Source: Erythrobacter sp.
GTDB lineage: Bacteria > Pseudomonadota > Alphaproteobacteria > Sphingomonadales > Sphingomonadaceae
Length of the DNA stretch: 8,445 nucleotides
Assembly: GCA_003483125.1 (NCBI GenBank)
Contig: DMWU01000301.1
Location: 1 to 8,445 of the forward strand
Direction of reading: 5' to 3'
This document shows, piece by piece, positions 1 through 7,269 of the stretch (its first letter is position 1; each line of letters begins with the position of its first letter). The position numbers and the translations under genes were made by a program. The notes beneath the pieces are model-generated. The model searched no databases. It worked only from the letters and a program-made list of their open reading frames with translations, and was not told the DNA's origin.

Positions 1-2564
1 GGGTGCACGCCCTGCCCACCAGCGATATTGTCGGTAACCGAGAGAAGCGTGCGGATAAAAATTTCGTAGCCCGCCTGTCCTTCGGCCGCCGCGCCTTCGC
101 GATCCATGGCGGGCGATGGCAGCTGCTTGGGATAAAAGCCCCCCTTGGCACCTGTCGGTACGATCACTGCATTCTTTACGCGCTGCGCCTTCATCAGGCC
201 CAGTATCTCGGTGCGGAAATCGTCTCGACGATCCGACCACCTCAAGCCCCCGCGCGCAACTGGGCCGGAGCGCAGGTGGATGCCTTCGACACGGCGCGAA
301 TAGACAAATATCTCGCGCCAGGGCACCGGTTTGGGAAGGTTGGGCACGAGCGCCGAATCAATCTTGAAAGCGAGAGCTTCGATACCCGCAGGAGCGAATG
401 CATTGGTCCGCAGGATTGCCTTGATCAAGGCCCTATAAAGACGGAGCAGCCGATCATCATTGATGGCCGCAACATGCGATAGTCCGCGCTTCAGCGCAGC
501 AGTCGCATTGGCCGCGGCTTCATCACGATTGCCGGAAAAATCCGGGTCATGTCGCGCGACAAAGAGGTCGATCAACGCGCGCGTAACGCTCGGTGCGCCT
601 CGCAAGGCATCAACCACGGTGTAAATGGTGAATCCCATACCGGTCTGACGTAAATATCGATAGAAGGCGCGCAGCCAATCGGCTTGCTCGGCGCTCAATC
701 CCACTCCCAGGACCAGGCGATTGAAGGGGTCATCTTCCGCGCGTCCGTTGAACACGCTGGCTATTGCCGCCTCGATCGCGCTTGCACGTTCCAGTATCGG
801 CCCCGCCGATTCACCGGGCGAAAGTTCAAGCTTGAAATCATGGACTGTGCCCAGCTTGCCTTCTTCCAGAGCGGTCGGCATTTCGGTGAGAACGCGGAAG
901 CCGAAATTCTCCAAGGCCGGAACAACATCAGAAAGCGGCATGGCCCCTTGCTGCTGGTAGATCTTCATTCGCAGATTTTCAGGCGGGTCACTCTCAAGAT
1001 GGTAGAGCCTGGCATCGCGGTGCTGTGCTTCATCTTGCGAAAGTGCGCGCAGCCGTAAAATGTCCACTGCCGCTTCGGCAGGGCCGTAATTGGTCCGGTA
1101 GGCAGGCGGGAAGGCGCCTGCATATCGTGCAGCAATTGCCGCGGCCCTCGAGGGATCTTCCTGCTCGGCCAGGTGGCGTTCCACTGCTTCGCCCCAGCCC
1201 CGCAGCATGTCTTCAAGCCGGGTCTCTAGCGCGGCTTCGTCAAATTTCGACCTGGCTTCGCGAATGTCGAGAACGAAACGCAACATGGCGAGGTTTCCGC
1301 CCTCAACCTCCAGGCTCCAGTCGAGAATCTCCGTGCCCGTATTCTCTGCCAGCATGTTGGCGATCTGCAGCCTTACTTGCGTTGCCATCAGGTCGCGCGG
1401 GAACCAGACGAAGGCGAATATGTGCCTGGCGAGCGGCCCTTCGATCATTACGATGCGGGGGCGTGGTCGGTCGACAAGGCTCATCATCGTGGTCGAGACA
1501 CGCGCGATGGAATCGAGGTCCAAGCCGATCAGCAGGTCATGCGGTAAAGTGGTGAGCGCGTGAACCAATGCCTTGCTTGCATGGCCGCCTGGCCTGAAGC
1601 CCAATGAGTCTGTCAGTGATTGTAGCGCGACCCGTAGGCGCGGCACTTCATGCGGCGGGCTGGCGAGGGCGGCGCTGGTCCAGACCCCAGCATGAATTGA
1701 AAGCGCAGTCACCCTGGCGCGATTGCGGATCGGAATGATAAACAGGTCTAGCGGGACAAGCCGGTGAACATTTGAGATCCGGTTGGCCTTGATCACAATC
1801 AGGTCCCGCGAATCGTCCTTCTCGAACAGCTCAAATGCGCGATCATACGAGGCTTCGGCAAGAATCTGCCTGGCGCTCTTGCGGCATATGCCGAGAAGGT
1901 CTGAGTGGCTGCCATCGCGCGTGCGTGTCAGGTGGCCCAGTTGGGTCAGCATGCCATCATTGAGCCAGCGCAGCAGTTGCGCGTTCTCCGGCGATGTCGT
2001 TCGCCCCGAATCCTCGATCATGCGCGCCTGCAATGCAGGCCAGTCATTTACTGCAGCCCGTACATCCCCCAGTGTTGCCCGAAGCGCGCCCTCAAGCTCT
2101 CGACGCTCGCGCGCGTCAATGCGAGGCGTTTCGATATAGATCATCGATTCGCGCTGCTCGTCTGCGGAGTGCCCCAACCGCGTGAGCTTGCCCGAATTGC
2201 TGCGCCGAACATTGATTACCGGGTGCACCAACCGATCGATAGCGATGCCATGCTCTGCAATCGTTGCAGCAATCGAATCGACCAGGAAGGGCATGTCATC
2301 ATTGATGATGGCTATGCGTAGGAACCGCCGCTTCTCGCTCACTGAAGCCATGGACATGGCTGAGCGGTTCTTTGCCCTTTGCGCGGCAACCTTCAGCAAG
2401 AATTCGGCCGCTTCATTTACTGCTTCGCCTTGGAAGGGCGCATCGCCGGGCAATACGGATTCGCTCAAGCGGCGAGCAAGTTTGGCCAATTTGGCGTCGG
2501 GCTTGCTCTTACCCTTGCTCGCGACCGGCTTTGATCTGCGGTTCTTCACGACGGTTTTGGACAC
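1..2564 (-). CDS. gdhB: NAD-specific glutamate dehydrogenase, large (~180 kDa) type, N-terminal half (3' end beyond window)
   Basis: Oxidatively deaminates glutamate to 2-oxoglutarate and ammonia with NAD, in the cytoplasm. The frame is open for 854 codons from GTG 2564-2562 to the left edge; the family is about 1,550-1,650 residues, so roughly half is present. N-terminal ACT-like regulatory segments are visible near residues 82-118 (IINDDMPFLVDSI), 380-405 (HIFAFVWFPRD) and 533-562 (MKIYQQQGAMPL). The start of the catalytic domain lies near 750-815: RRVEGIHLRSGPVARGGLRW, then GLMKAQRVKNAV and PTGAKGGF, with the conserved lysines at 792 and 807. The GTG is the first usable start after an in-frame TAA at 2598-2600. 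A GGAG lies about ten bases before it, so spacing is slightly long. No frameshift is seen. The family identity is firm; the symbol is a convention (gdh2 is also used) and the exact start is less certain. Confidence 0.95.
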   Translation of the reverse strand, partial: MSKTVVKNRRSKPVASKGKSKPDAKLAKLARRLSESVLPGDAPFQGEAVNEAAEFLLKVAAQRAKNRSAMSMASVSEKRRFLRIAIINDDMPFLVDSIAATIAEHGIAIDRLVHPVINVRRSNSGKLTRLGHSADEQRESMIYIETPRIDARERRELEGALRATLGDVRAAVNDWPALQARMIEDSGRTTSPENAQLLRWLNDGMLTQLGHLTRTRDGSHSDLLGICRKSARQILAEASYDRAFELFEKDDSRDLIVIKANRISNVHRLVPLDLFIIPIRNRARVTALSIHAGVWTSAALASPPHEVPRLRVALQSLTDSLGFRPGGHASKALVHALTTLPHDLLIGLDLDSIARVSTTMMSLVDRPRPRIVMIEGPLARHIFAFVWFPRDLMATQVRLQIANMLAENTGTEILDWSLEVEGGNLAMLRFVLDIREARSKFDEAALETRLEDMLRGWGEAVERHLAEQEDPSRAAAIAARYAGAFPPAYRTNYGPAEAAVDILRLRALSQDEAQHRDARLYHLESDPPENLRMKIYQQQGAMPLSDVVPALENFGFRVLTEMPTALEEGKLGTVHDFKLELSPGESAGPILERASAIEAAIASVFNGRAEDDPFNRLVLGVGLSAEQADWLRAFYRYLRQTGMGFTIYTVVDALRGAPSVTRALIDLFVARHDPDFSGNRDEAAANATAALKRGLSHVAAINDDRLLRLYRALIKAILRTNAFAPAGIEALAFKIDSALVPNLPKPVPWREIFVYSRRVEGIHLRSGPVARGGLRWSDRRDDFRTEILGLMKAQRVKNAVIVPTGAKGGFYPKQLPSPAMDREGAAAEGQAGYEIFIRTLLSVTDNIAGGQGVH

Positions 2565-2593
2565 CAGAGACCCACTCCATCTACGCCAGCAAT

Positions 2594-2620
2594 ATTATTA
2601 TCTAATGCGGCACTAATAAT
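2594..2620. promoter_or_regulatory. Inverted repeat in the glutamate dehydrogenase leader/promoter region
   Basis: A perfect 7-bp inverted repeat, ATTATTA and TAATAAT, separated by 13 bases, lies 30-56 bases before the GTG start of the glutamate dehydrogenase gene. It is much more AT-rich than its surroundings. It could be an operator or part of the promoter; no regulator is identified. I see no convincing -35/-10 pair in the rest of the 168-base gap. Confidence 0.3.
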
Positions 2621-2717
2621 GCGCCGATAGGCCTGCTTTGCCCGGCTCGCAAGCCTTCAGTTCCGTAACGGATATAAACAGCTAAGCGCCAGCAATAAAG
2701 AAGTAGGGGAAATGTCG

Positions 2718-2731
2718 TCGGGCAAACCCGA
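2718..2731 (-). terminator. Weak hairpin just after the LLM oxidoreductase stop codon
   Basis: TCGGG and CCCGA form a 5-bp stem with a 4-base loop, two bases downstream (minus strand) of the TAA that ends the flavin oxidoreductase gene. The following sequence (CGACATTTCCCC) has only a three-T run, so it is at best a weak intrinsic terminator for the three-gene unit. Confidence 0.3.
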
Positions 2732-2732
2732 A

Positions 2733-3716
2733 TTATTGCCTTATCGCTTCAATTGTCAGCTCAAGCGATCGCAAGCGCATTTCAGGATCATAGCAAGCAC
2801 CTGAGAGGATGATTTCGTCGGCCTTAGTCCGTTTGACAAAGCTCGCCATCGCGCCCCTGACCGTCTCGACATTTCCAACCGCAGCAGCCTGGCCCAAATG
2901 TTCAAGCATCGCCCTTGTGGGCGCAGGCAGGGTCTCCTGGTAGTCCTTGACCGGCGGGGGCAATTTCCCCGGATTGCCCGATCTTAGCCGGACGAAGCTC
3001 TGCTGCTGGCTGCTGGCGATTAGCCGCGCCTCTTCATCGCTTTCGGCCGCAGAGACATTCATGGCGACTATGACACGCGGTTTTTCGAGCCGTTCGGATG
3101 GCTGGAAATCCCGCCGGTAAAGCTCAAGCGCAACGTCCAGGTGATCTGGCGCAAAATGTGCCGCAAAGGCATAGGGCATCCCTAGTTTCGCGGCCAATTG
3201 CGCGCCGAACAAGCTGGATCCCAACATCCAGAATTCGACATTCGCACCAAGACCGGGAGTTGCCTTGATAGGTAAATCAATATCGCCCGTGATCAGCGCA
3301 CGCAGCTCTAACACGTCATTAGGGAAATATTCGGCCGCCTGGTTCAGGTCCTTGCGCAGGGCGCGTTGCAGCTCCGGCCCGGCACCGGGAGCGCGGCCCA
3401 GCCCCAGGTCTATTCGGTCTCCAAACAAGGCGTTGAGCGTGCCGAACTGTTCGGCGATCACGAACGGATTGTGGTTGGGTAGCATGATCCCGCCCGCACC
3501 GATGCGAATCGTACTGGTGGCATTTCCAATATGCGCCAACACCACCGAGGTGGCTCCGCCAGCGATACCTTCTATGGCGTGGTGTTCTGCAACCCAAAAG
3601 CGTATGTAGCCCAGCCGCTCTGCAGCCTGGGCCAGTTCCACGGTTGTCGAATAGGCTTCCGACAATGTGCCGCCTTCGCGAACGGGAACGAGGTCTAGAA
3701 CCGAAAGCTGCGTCAT
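2733..3716 (-). CDS. LLM-class flavin-dependent oxidoreductase, MsnO8/YhbW-like
   Basis: Luciferase-like monooxygenase fold protein of 327 residues, the usual length for the bacterial MsnO8/YhbW-type subgroup. Such proteins are expected to use reduced FMN supplied by a separate reductase; the substrate here is unknown. Recognisable family motifs are the N-terminal SVLDLVPV strand (5-12), WVAEHH (41-46), GAGGIMLPNHNP (73-84), DLGLGRAPG (103-111), WMLGSS (163-168) and AAHFAP (185-190). There is no signal peptide, so it is cytoplasmic. The ATG overlaps the TGA of the TPR gene in an ATGA, and no good Shine-Dalgarno precedes it, so translation is probably coupled to the upstream gene. It is the last gene of a three-gene unit. 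Family assignment is firm; physiological role is not known. Confidence 0.92.
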   Translation of the reverse strand: MTQLSVLDLVPVREGGTLSEAYSTTVELAQAAERLGYIRFWVAEHHAIEGIAGGATSVVLAHIGNATSTIRIGAGGIMLPNHNPFVIAEQFGTLNALFGDRIDLGLGRAPGAGPELQRALRKDLNQAAEYFPNDVLELRALITGDIDLPIKATPGLGANVEFWMLGSSLFGAQLAAKLGMPYAFAAHFAPDHLDVALELYRRDFQPSERLEKPRVIVAMNVSAAESDEEARLIASSQQQSFVRLRSGNPGKLPPPVKDYQETLPAPTRAMLEHLGQAAAVGNVETVRGAMASFVKRTKADEIILSGACYDPEMRLRSLELTIEAIRQ

Positions 3717-4564
3717 GGTGCCGGCGAGATTGGGGGTGAAGCAGGGCCCAATTGCTCAAGATATGCGCGTGCAATCTTTGCCTCTGGACCGTCAGGTGCC
3801 ATCGCGATCACCGATTGCCAGCTTGCGCGCGCGGCATCATCGCGCCTGTCGAGGACTGCTATAACGCCTGCTTCCAAGCCAACTTGCGGATTTAGCGGAT
3901 CAATCCGTGCTGCCTCTTCGATCTGTTCCTGCGCTTCCTCCAGCCTGCCAAGGCGCCGCAGCAATGTCGCGGCAAGCAGGCGAGCCTCCCCGTCATCTGG
4001 GCGCAATTGTCGCGCCTCTGCCAGCGAAACTTCTGCGTCTTCCAACTGGCCGATATTCACTAATGCACGGGCGCGGTCGATCAAAATGAAGGCGGTCATG
4101 TCCCCAGCAGAGCTCGCCCTTGCATTGACCAGCGCCGCATTCAGAATGAGCAGTGCGCGTCGCGACTCATTGACGGCCATTGCGGCATTGGCGGCCATCG
4201 CACCCATCCGCGCTCTTAGCCGCAAATCATCTTGGGGTACTTCGTCGCGCGCTGCAATGAAGGCAGCCTCTGCCTCGCGCCAGCGCTCAAGCTTTGTCGC
4301 TGCAAGCCCAAGGCAATGGTTGGCCAGCACGCGTTCATTACCTTCCGTGCGCTCTCGCTCTACCTGCGCTCTAACGTGCGCCCGCGCAGGATCCTGGTCG
4401 ATCAGCTCGAAACATTCGGCGAGCCAGCTAGGTTCTGGCTCGGTCACTGGCACCTCGCGAGGCGGCCTGTCCTGCACAAGCGCCGAATGATCGGGCACTC
4501 CGCCGCTGGCCGGATCGGGACCGACCTGTAGCATCAATGGTAAAAGCATCGAGGCAATGATCAT
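3713..4564 (-). CDS. Tetratricopeptide-repeat protein, probably exported or membrane-anchored
   Basis: 283 residues. The N-terminus (MIIASMLLPLMLQV, 1-14) is hydrophobic and may be a short signal or anchor. It lacks basic residues, so export is uncertain. A proline-rich linker (about 15-47) follows, then helical TPR-like units near 79-112, 157-190 (ending ARQLRPD), 191-224 (ending AARIDPL) and 225-258 (ending IAMAPD), with the typical alanine and small-residue spacing. The tail is rich in Pro and Ser. TPRs act as protein-interaction scaffolds; no partner can be named. An AGGA about ten bases before the ATG supports this start, and the gap from the hydrolase stop is only 15 bases. It overlaps the flavin oxidoreductase by 4 bases. 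No enzyme motif is seen. Confidence 0.85.
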   Translation of the reverse strand: MIIASMLLPLMLQVGPDPASGGVPDHSALVQDRPPREVPVTEPEPSWLAECFELIDQDPARAHVRAQVERERTEGNERVLANHCLGLAATKLERWREAEAAFIAARDEVPQDDLRLRARMGAMAANAAMAVNESRRALLILNAALVNARASSAGDMTAFILIDRARALVNIGQLEDAEVSLAEARQLRPDDGEARLLAATLLRRLGRLEEAQEQIEEAARIDPLNPQVGLEAGVIAVLDRRDDAARASWQSVIAMAPDGPEAKIARAYLEQLGPASPPISPAP

Positions 4565-4579
4565 GGTAAAATCATCCTA

Positions 4580-5311
4580 TCAAATCAGGCTCCAGACCTG
4601 CCGGATCAGGAGCGCGATGTCCTCATCGCGCGAAAGGCGGTGGTCGCCATCCTTGATCAAGGTAAGCTGTATATTCTCCGAACGAAGCTTTTCGGCAAGC
4701 CGCATCGACGTTTGCCAGGGTACATCCTCGTCGCGCTGTCCGTGAAGCAAGCGTACAGGGCAATCAACTGCGATCTCGGATTTCAGCAGTCGGTGATCCT
4801 CTGCGTCATTCCAGAACAGCGCATATGTCGGTGTGGGTTCCGGTCCATAGGGGTTGTCTTCAAAGACTGTTTCGCCGCTGGCAAGGCATGCCTTCTGTTT
4901 TTCAGTATACCCCCAATCGGAAAAATCCGGCGCGGCTGCAATGCCCGCCATGCCATGCAGACGTTCGCCCAGCGCAAGGCCCACCAGCGACATCAGCCAC
5001 CCACCCATTGATGAGCCAACGAGTATAACGGGCTTGTCTGTTACGTGGTCGATCAAGGCCAAGACTTCATCGCGCCAGCGCGAAAGCGTGCCGTTAGCAA
5101 AATCGCCATCGCTCTGACCGCAGCCGGAGTAATCGAGCAGCAGGCAGGCATGCCCTTCGGCCCTGGCCTTATTGAACAGAGAGGTCGCCTTGCCGCCGTC
5201 CATGTCGGACATATAGCCGGGCAGGAAGACGATCAGCGGGCTTTTGCCATCGATGTGCCGATGGGCGATCCTGCATCCATCAGGCATGACGAAATATCCG
5301 AGAGTGCTCAT
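4580..5311 (-). CDS. Alpha/beta hydrolase, ABHD10-like serine esterase/thioesterase
   Basis: 243 residues from the chosen ATG. Alpha/beta-hydrolase fold with an oxyanion region LPGYMSDMDG (30-39), the strand and turn LLLDYSGCGQSDG (57-69), and the nucleophile elbow GSSMGG (99-104, Ser101). The likely acid is Asp194 in HGQRDEDVP, and the catalytic His224 is in DGDHRLS. The YSGxGxSDG plus GSSMGGW pattern resembles the ABHD10 group (acyl-ester or depalmitoylating enzymes); the substrate here is unknown. No signal peptide is seen. The frame opens further upstream (ATG 5383), but AGAGG lies five bases before the ATG at 5311-5309, and the longer version would run across the divergent promoter region. 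It is the first gene of a unit with the TPR protein (15-base gap) and flavin oxidoreductase. Fold is certain; the subgroup is likely. Confidence 0.9.
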   Translation of the reverse strand: MSTLGYFVMPDGCRIAHRHIDGKSPLIVFLPGYMSDMDGGKATSLFNKARAEGHACLLLDYSGCGQSDGDFANGTLSRWRDEVLALIDHVTDKPVILVGSSMGGWLMSLVGLALGERLHGMAGIAAAPDFSDWGYTEKQKACLASGETVFEDNPYGPEPTPTYALFWNDAEDHRLLKSEIAVDCPVRLLHGQRDEDVPWQTSMRLAEKLRSENIQLTLIKDGDHRLSRDEDIALLIRQVWSLI

Positions 5312-5376
5312 TGTCGCCTCTTGCCCATGCCGAACCATAAATGGCAAGATGCATCTGGCAGTACTTGAGAAGCCGC

Positions 5377-5394
5377 TTGTCATTTTGCTGCCAT
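5377..5394 (+). promoter_or_regulatory. Candidate Pho box (PhoB binding site) upstream of the PhoD phosphatase
   Basis: TTGTCAT-tttg-CTGCCAT is two 7-base direct repeats with a 4-base spacer. Each matches the CTGTCAT consensus at six of seven positions, with the exact 11-base periodicity of a PhoB site. A -10-like TATTCG (5405-5410) lies ten bases further on, the expected geometry for a PhoB-activated promoter, but matches TATAAT poorly. The right half also belongs to a 12-bp palindrome (5388-5399), which is an alternative reading. The location before a phosphate-scavenging enzyme supports the Pho interpretation. Confidence 0.5.
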
Positions 5395-5431
5395 GGCAGC
5401 AGTCTATTCGGCAGCCATGAAAGGCCAGAAC

Positions 5432-7081
5432 ATGCCAGCACCTCCTACCCGATCCAATTCCGCAATCACAAGGCGCGGCCTGTTCGGCCTTGCCACAAGC
5501 TCGGCAACATTGGCGGCTTCACCCTTGGCCGCACGCGGCTTCGGCAGTGGATTTACACATGGTGTAGCGAGTGGTGAACCGGGCCCGACACAAGTGCTCT
5601 TATGGACGCGTTATGTAGTCGGGCAGGACGTGATGCTCGATTGGCAGGTGAGTTTGGACCAGTCATTCGCGCAGATCACGGCCGAAGGCCAGGTCAGCGC
5701 CGGGCCTGAACGCGACTATTGCGCGAAGGCCTGGGCAAAAGGCCTCAATCCTGGACAATGGTATTACTATCGCTTCATGGCGCCAGACGGATCGCAGTCT
5801 GATGTCGGTCGTACCAGGACGCTCCCGCAAGGAAAGGCGGATCGATTCAAACTCGCGCTATTCTCTTGTTCCAACTACGGATTTGGCTGGTTCAACGCCT
5901 ATGCCCATGCAGCGGAGGCAAATGACGCAGACCTGGCATTGCACCTCGGAGACTACATCTACGAATATGGCCGCGGTACTTACCCTTCTGCCGATGTTGC
6001 GCATCCGGAGCGTATGCTCTGGCCGGACGATGAAATAGTCGCACTTGCGGATTATCGCTTGCGCTATGCCACCTATCGCAGCGATCCTGACCTACGCCGT
6101 ATTCACCAGCTATTGCCCATGATCTGCGTGTGGGACGATCATGAGAGTGCCAATGATAGCTGGAAAGATGGCGCTCAGAACCACCAGAAAGAAACAGAGG
6201 GTTCTTGGGAGTTACGCAAGGCCGTGGCCAAGCGCGTCTATCGCGAATGGATGCCAGTATCTGACCAAACCTATGCCAAATATGACGTTGGCGACCTCGC
6301 GACACTGTTCCGGCTCGATACGCGGCTTGAGGGGCGCGAGGAGCAATTCGATATCGCCTCAATTCTTTCTGGCGCAGCTTCACCAGAAGCGGCGATGGCG
6401 GCGCTGAAAGCATTTCGCGATGGCGACTACGCCCATCCGGAACGACAGCTGCTGGGCGCCGCGCAGGAAAGCTGGCTTGCGAGGGGTCTTACCTCTTCGC
6501 GCAAAGGCGGCAAGATATGGCAGGTGCTCGTGCAGCAGGTCTTGATGGGACGCCTTTCGACTCCACCGACGCTGTTGGATGCGCTTGGAGATTCTGCTCC
6601 GGATTACCTGAGGCGCCGAATAACAACCGCAGCCATGGCGAGCCGCGTCGGCCTACCAGCAAATATGGATGCCTGGGACGGCTATCCTGCCGCTCGCGAC
6701 CGCGTGTTGAAGGCGGCGCTTGAGGCAGATGCAAACATGCTGGTGCTTGCCGGCGACACCCATAATAGCTGGGCTTTCGAACTTGATCACCAAGGCCATA
6801 GGGCCGGGATTGAATTCGGCACGCACTCAGTAACCTCGCCGGGTCTTGAAAGCTATTTGGGCGCAATTCCGTCAGACCAGCTGGCGCAATCGATGGTCGG
6901 ACATAATGCAGGTTTGAAATTCGCTGACACTTCGCAGCGTGGCTACATGACTATCGAACTGACACCTGAGCAGGCTGTATGTGAATTCCGTTATGTCGAA
7001 ACCGTCAGGACAAGAAGAACCCGGCTGGCCAGCACTCACAGGATGACAAGCCGCGCCGGGTCACATCAATTATTGACCTGA
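5432..7081 (+). CDS. phoD: PhoD-type alkaline phosphatase (phosphodiesterase/monoesterase), Tat-exported
   Basis: 549 residues from ATG 5432. It hydrolyses phosphate esters in the periplasm or outside the cell to release phosphate. A Tat signal is visible: TRRGLFGLA with twin Arg 14-15, a hydrophobic stretch to about 33 and probable cleavage near residues 33-36. The PhoD N-terminal beta domain (THGVASGEPGPTQVLLWTR) follows, then the metallophosphatase core: FSCSNYGFGWFN (Cys146), LHLGDYIYEYG (Asp174 and Tyr177), VWDDHESAND (Asp235-Asp236-His237) and LAGDTHNSW (Asp442, His444). The Cys and the Asp-x-x-Tyr pair match the Fe/Ca ligands known in Bacillus PhoD. Earlier ATGs (5393, 5417) lack ribosome sites, and 5393 lies inside the candidate Pho box; GAAAGG seven bases before 5432 decides the start. 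The 3' end overlaps the convergent repressor gene by 16 bases. Confidence 0.95.
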   Translation: MPAPPTRSNSAITRRGLFGLATSSATLAASPLAARGFGSGFTHGVASGEPGPTQVLLWTRYVVGQDVMLDWQVSLDQSFAQITAEGQVSAGPERDYCAKAWAKGLNPGQWYYYRFMAPDGSQSDVGRTRTLPQGKADRFKLALFSCSNYGFGWFNAYAHAAEANDADLALHLGDYIYEYGRGTYPSADVAHPERMLWPDDEIVALADYRLRYATYRSDPDLRRIHQLLPMICVWDDHESANDSWKDGAQNHQKETEGSWELRKAVAKRVYREWMPVSDQTYAKYDVGDLATLFRLDTRLEGREEQFDIASILSGAASPEAAMAALKAFRDGDYAHPERQLLGAAQESWLARGLTSSRKGGKIWQVLVQQVLMGRLSTPPTLLDALGDSAPDYLRRRITTAAMASRVGLPANMDAWDGYPAARDRVLKAALEADANMLVLAGDTHNSWAFELDHQGHRAGIEFGTHSVTSPGLESYLGAIPSDQLAQSMVGHNAGLKFADTSQRGYMTIELTPEQAVCEFRYVETVRTRRTRLASTHRMTSRAGSHQLLT

Positions 7082-7269
7082 TCCCTCTGGAATATCTCTT
7101 CGATTGCCAGATCGAAGACATCCGCGATCTTGAAGGCCAGGGGTAAAGAGGGGTCATATCTGCCGGTCTCAATCGCATTTACGCTCTGACGGCTAACATC
7201 CAGTTTGCTGGCCAGTTCCTGCTGGCTCCAACCCCTCTCCGCACGTAGTACCTTGAGGCGATTGATCAC
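7066..7269 (-). CDS. Small Cro/CI-type helix-turn-helix transcriptional regulator (67 residues)
   Basis: A stand-alone HTH of 67 residues covering the whole XRE domain: INRLKVLRAERGWSQQELA (helix 1-2), SKLDVSRQSVNAIETGRYDP (recognition helix around 26-33) and SLPLAFKIADVFDLAIEEIF. This length and the ETGRYDPSLPLAFKIA signature are typical of small repressors found next to membrane proteins. The frame is open further upstream, but homologues start at this point. GTG 7269-7267 overlaps the TGA of the membrane protein in a GTGA, implying translational coupling. It is the last gene of a three-gene operon. An autoregulatory role on the TTGTCA cluster at 8079-8139 is inferred, not shown. The 3' end overlaps the phoD end by 16 bases, tail to tail. 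Confidence 0.9.
   Translation of the reverse strand: MINRLKVLRAERGWSQQELASKLDVSRQSVNAIETGRYDPSLPLAFKIADVFDLAIEEIFQRDQVNN

Noticed and set aside
1025..1555. Long plus-strand open frames across 1-2616 (for example 1025-1555, 1207-1563, 1905-2321)
   Set aside because: They run antisense to a continuous 854-codon frame with clear glutamate dehydrogenase motifs; their translations are low-complexity Arg/Ser-rich and show no family features.
5312..5383. Longer N-terminus for the alpha/beta hydrolase, starting at ATG 5383
   Set aside because: The extra 24 residues have no family likeness, a good AGAGG precedes the ATG at 5311, and the extension would cover the divergent promoter region.
5393..5431. 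Longer PhoD start at 5393 or 5417
   Set aside because: No ribosome site precedes either; 5393 falls in the candidate Pho box. The Tat motif is well placed from 5432.
5892..6413. Minus-strand frame of 173 codons inside phoD, and another at 6489-6866
   Set aside because: Both are antisense shadows of the phoD catalytic core, with Arg/His-rich composition and no start context.
7024..7033. GCTGGCCAGC palindrome near the 3' end of phoD as a terminator for the HTH operon
   Set aside because: It has no loop and no T-run and lies in coding sequence, so it is likely chance.
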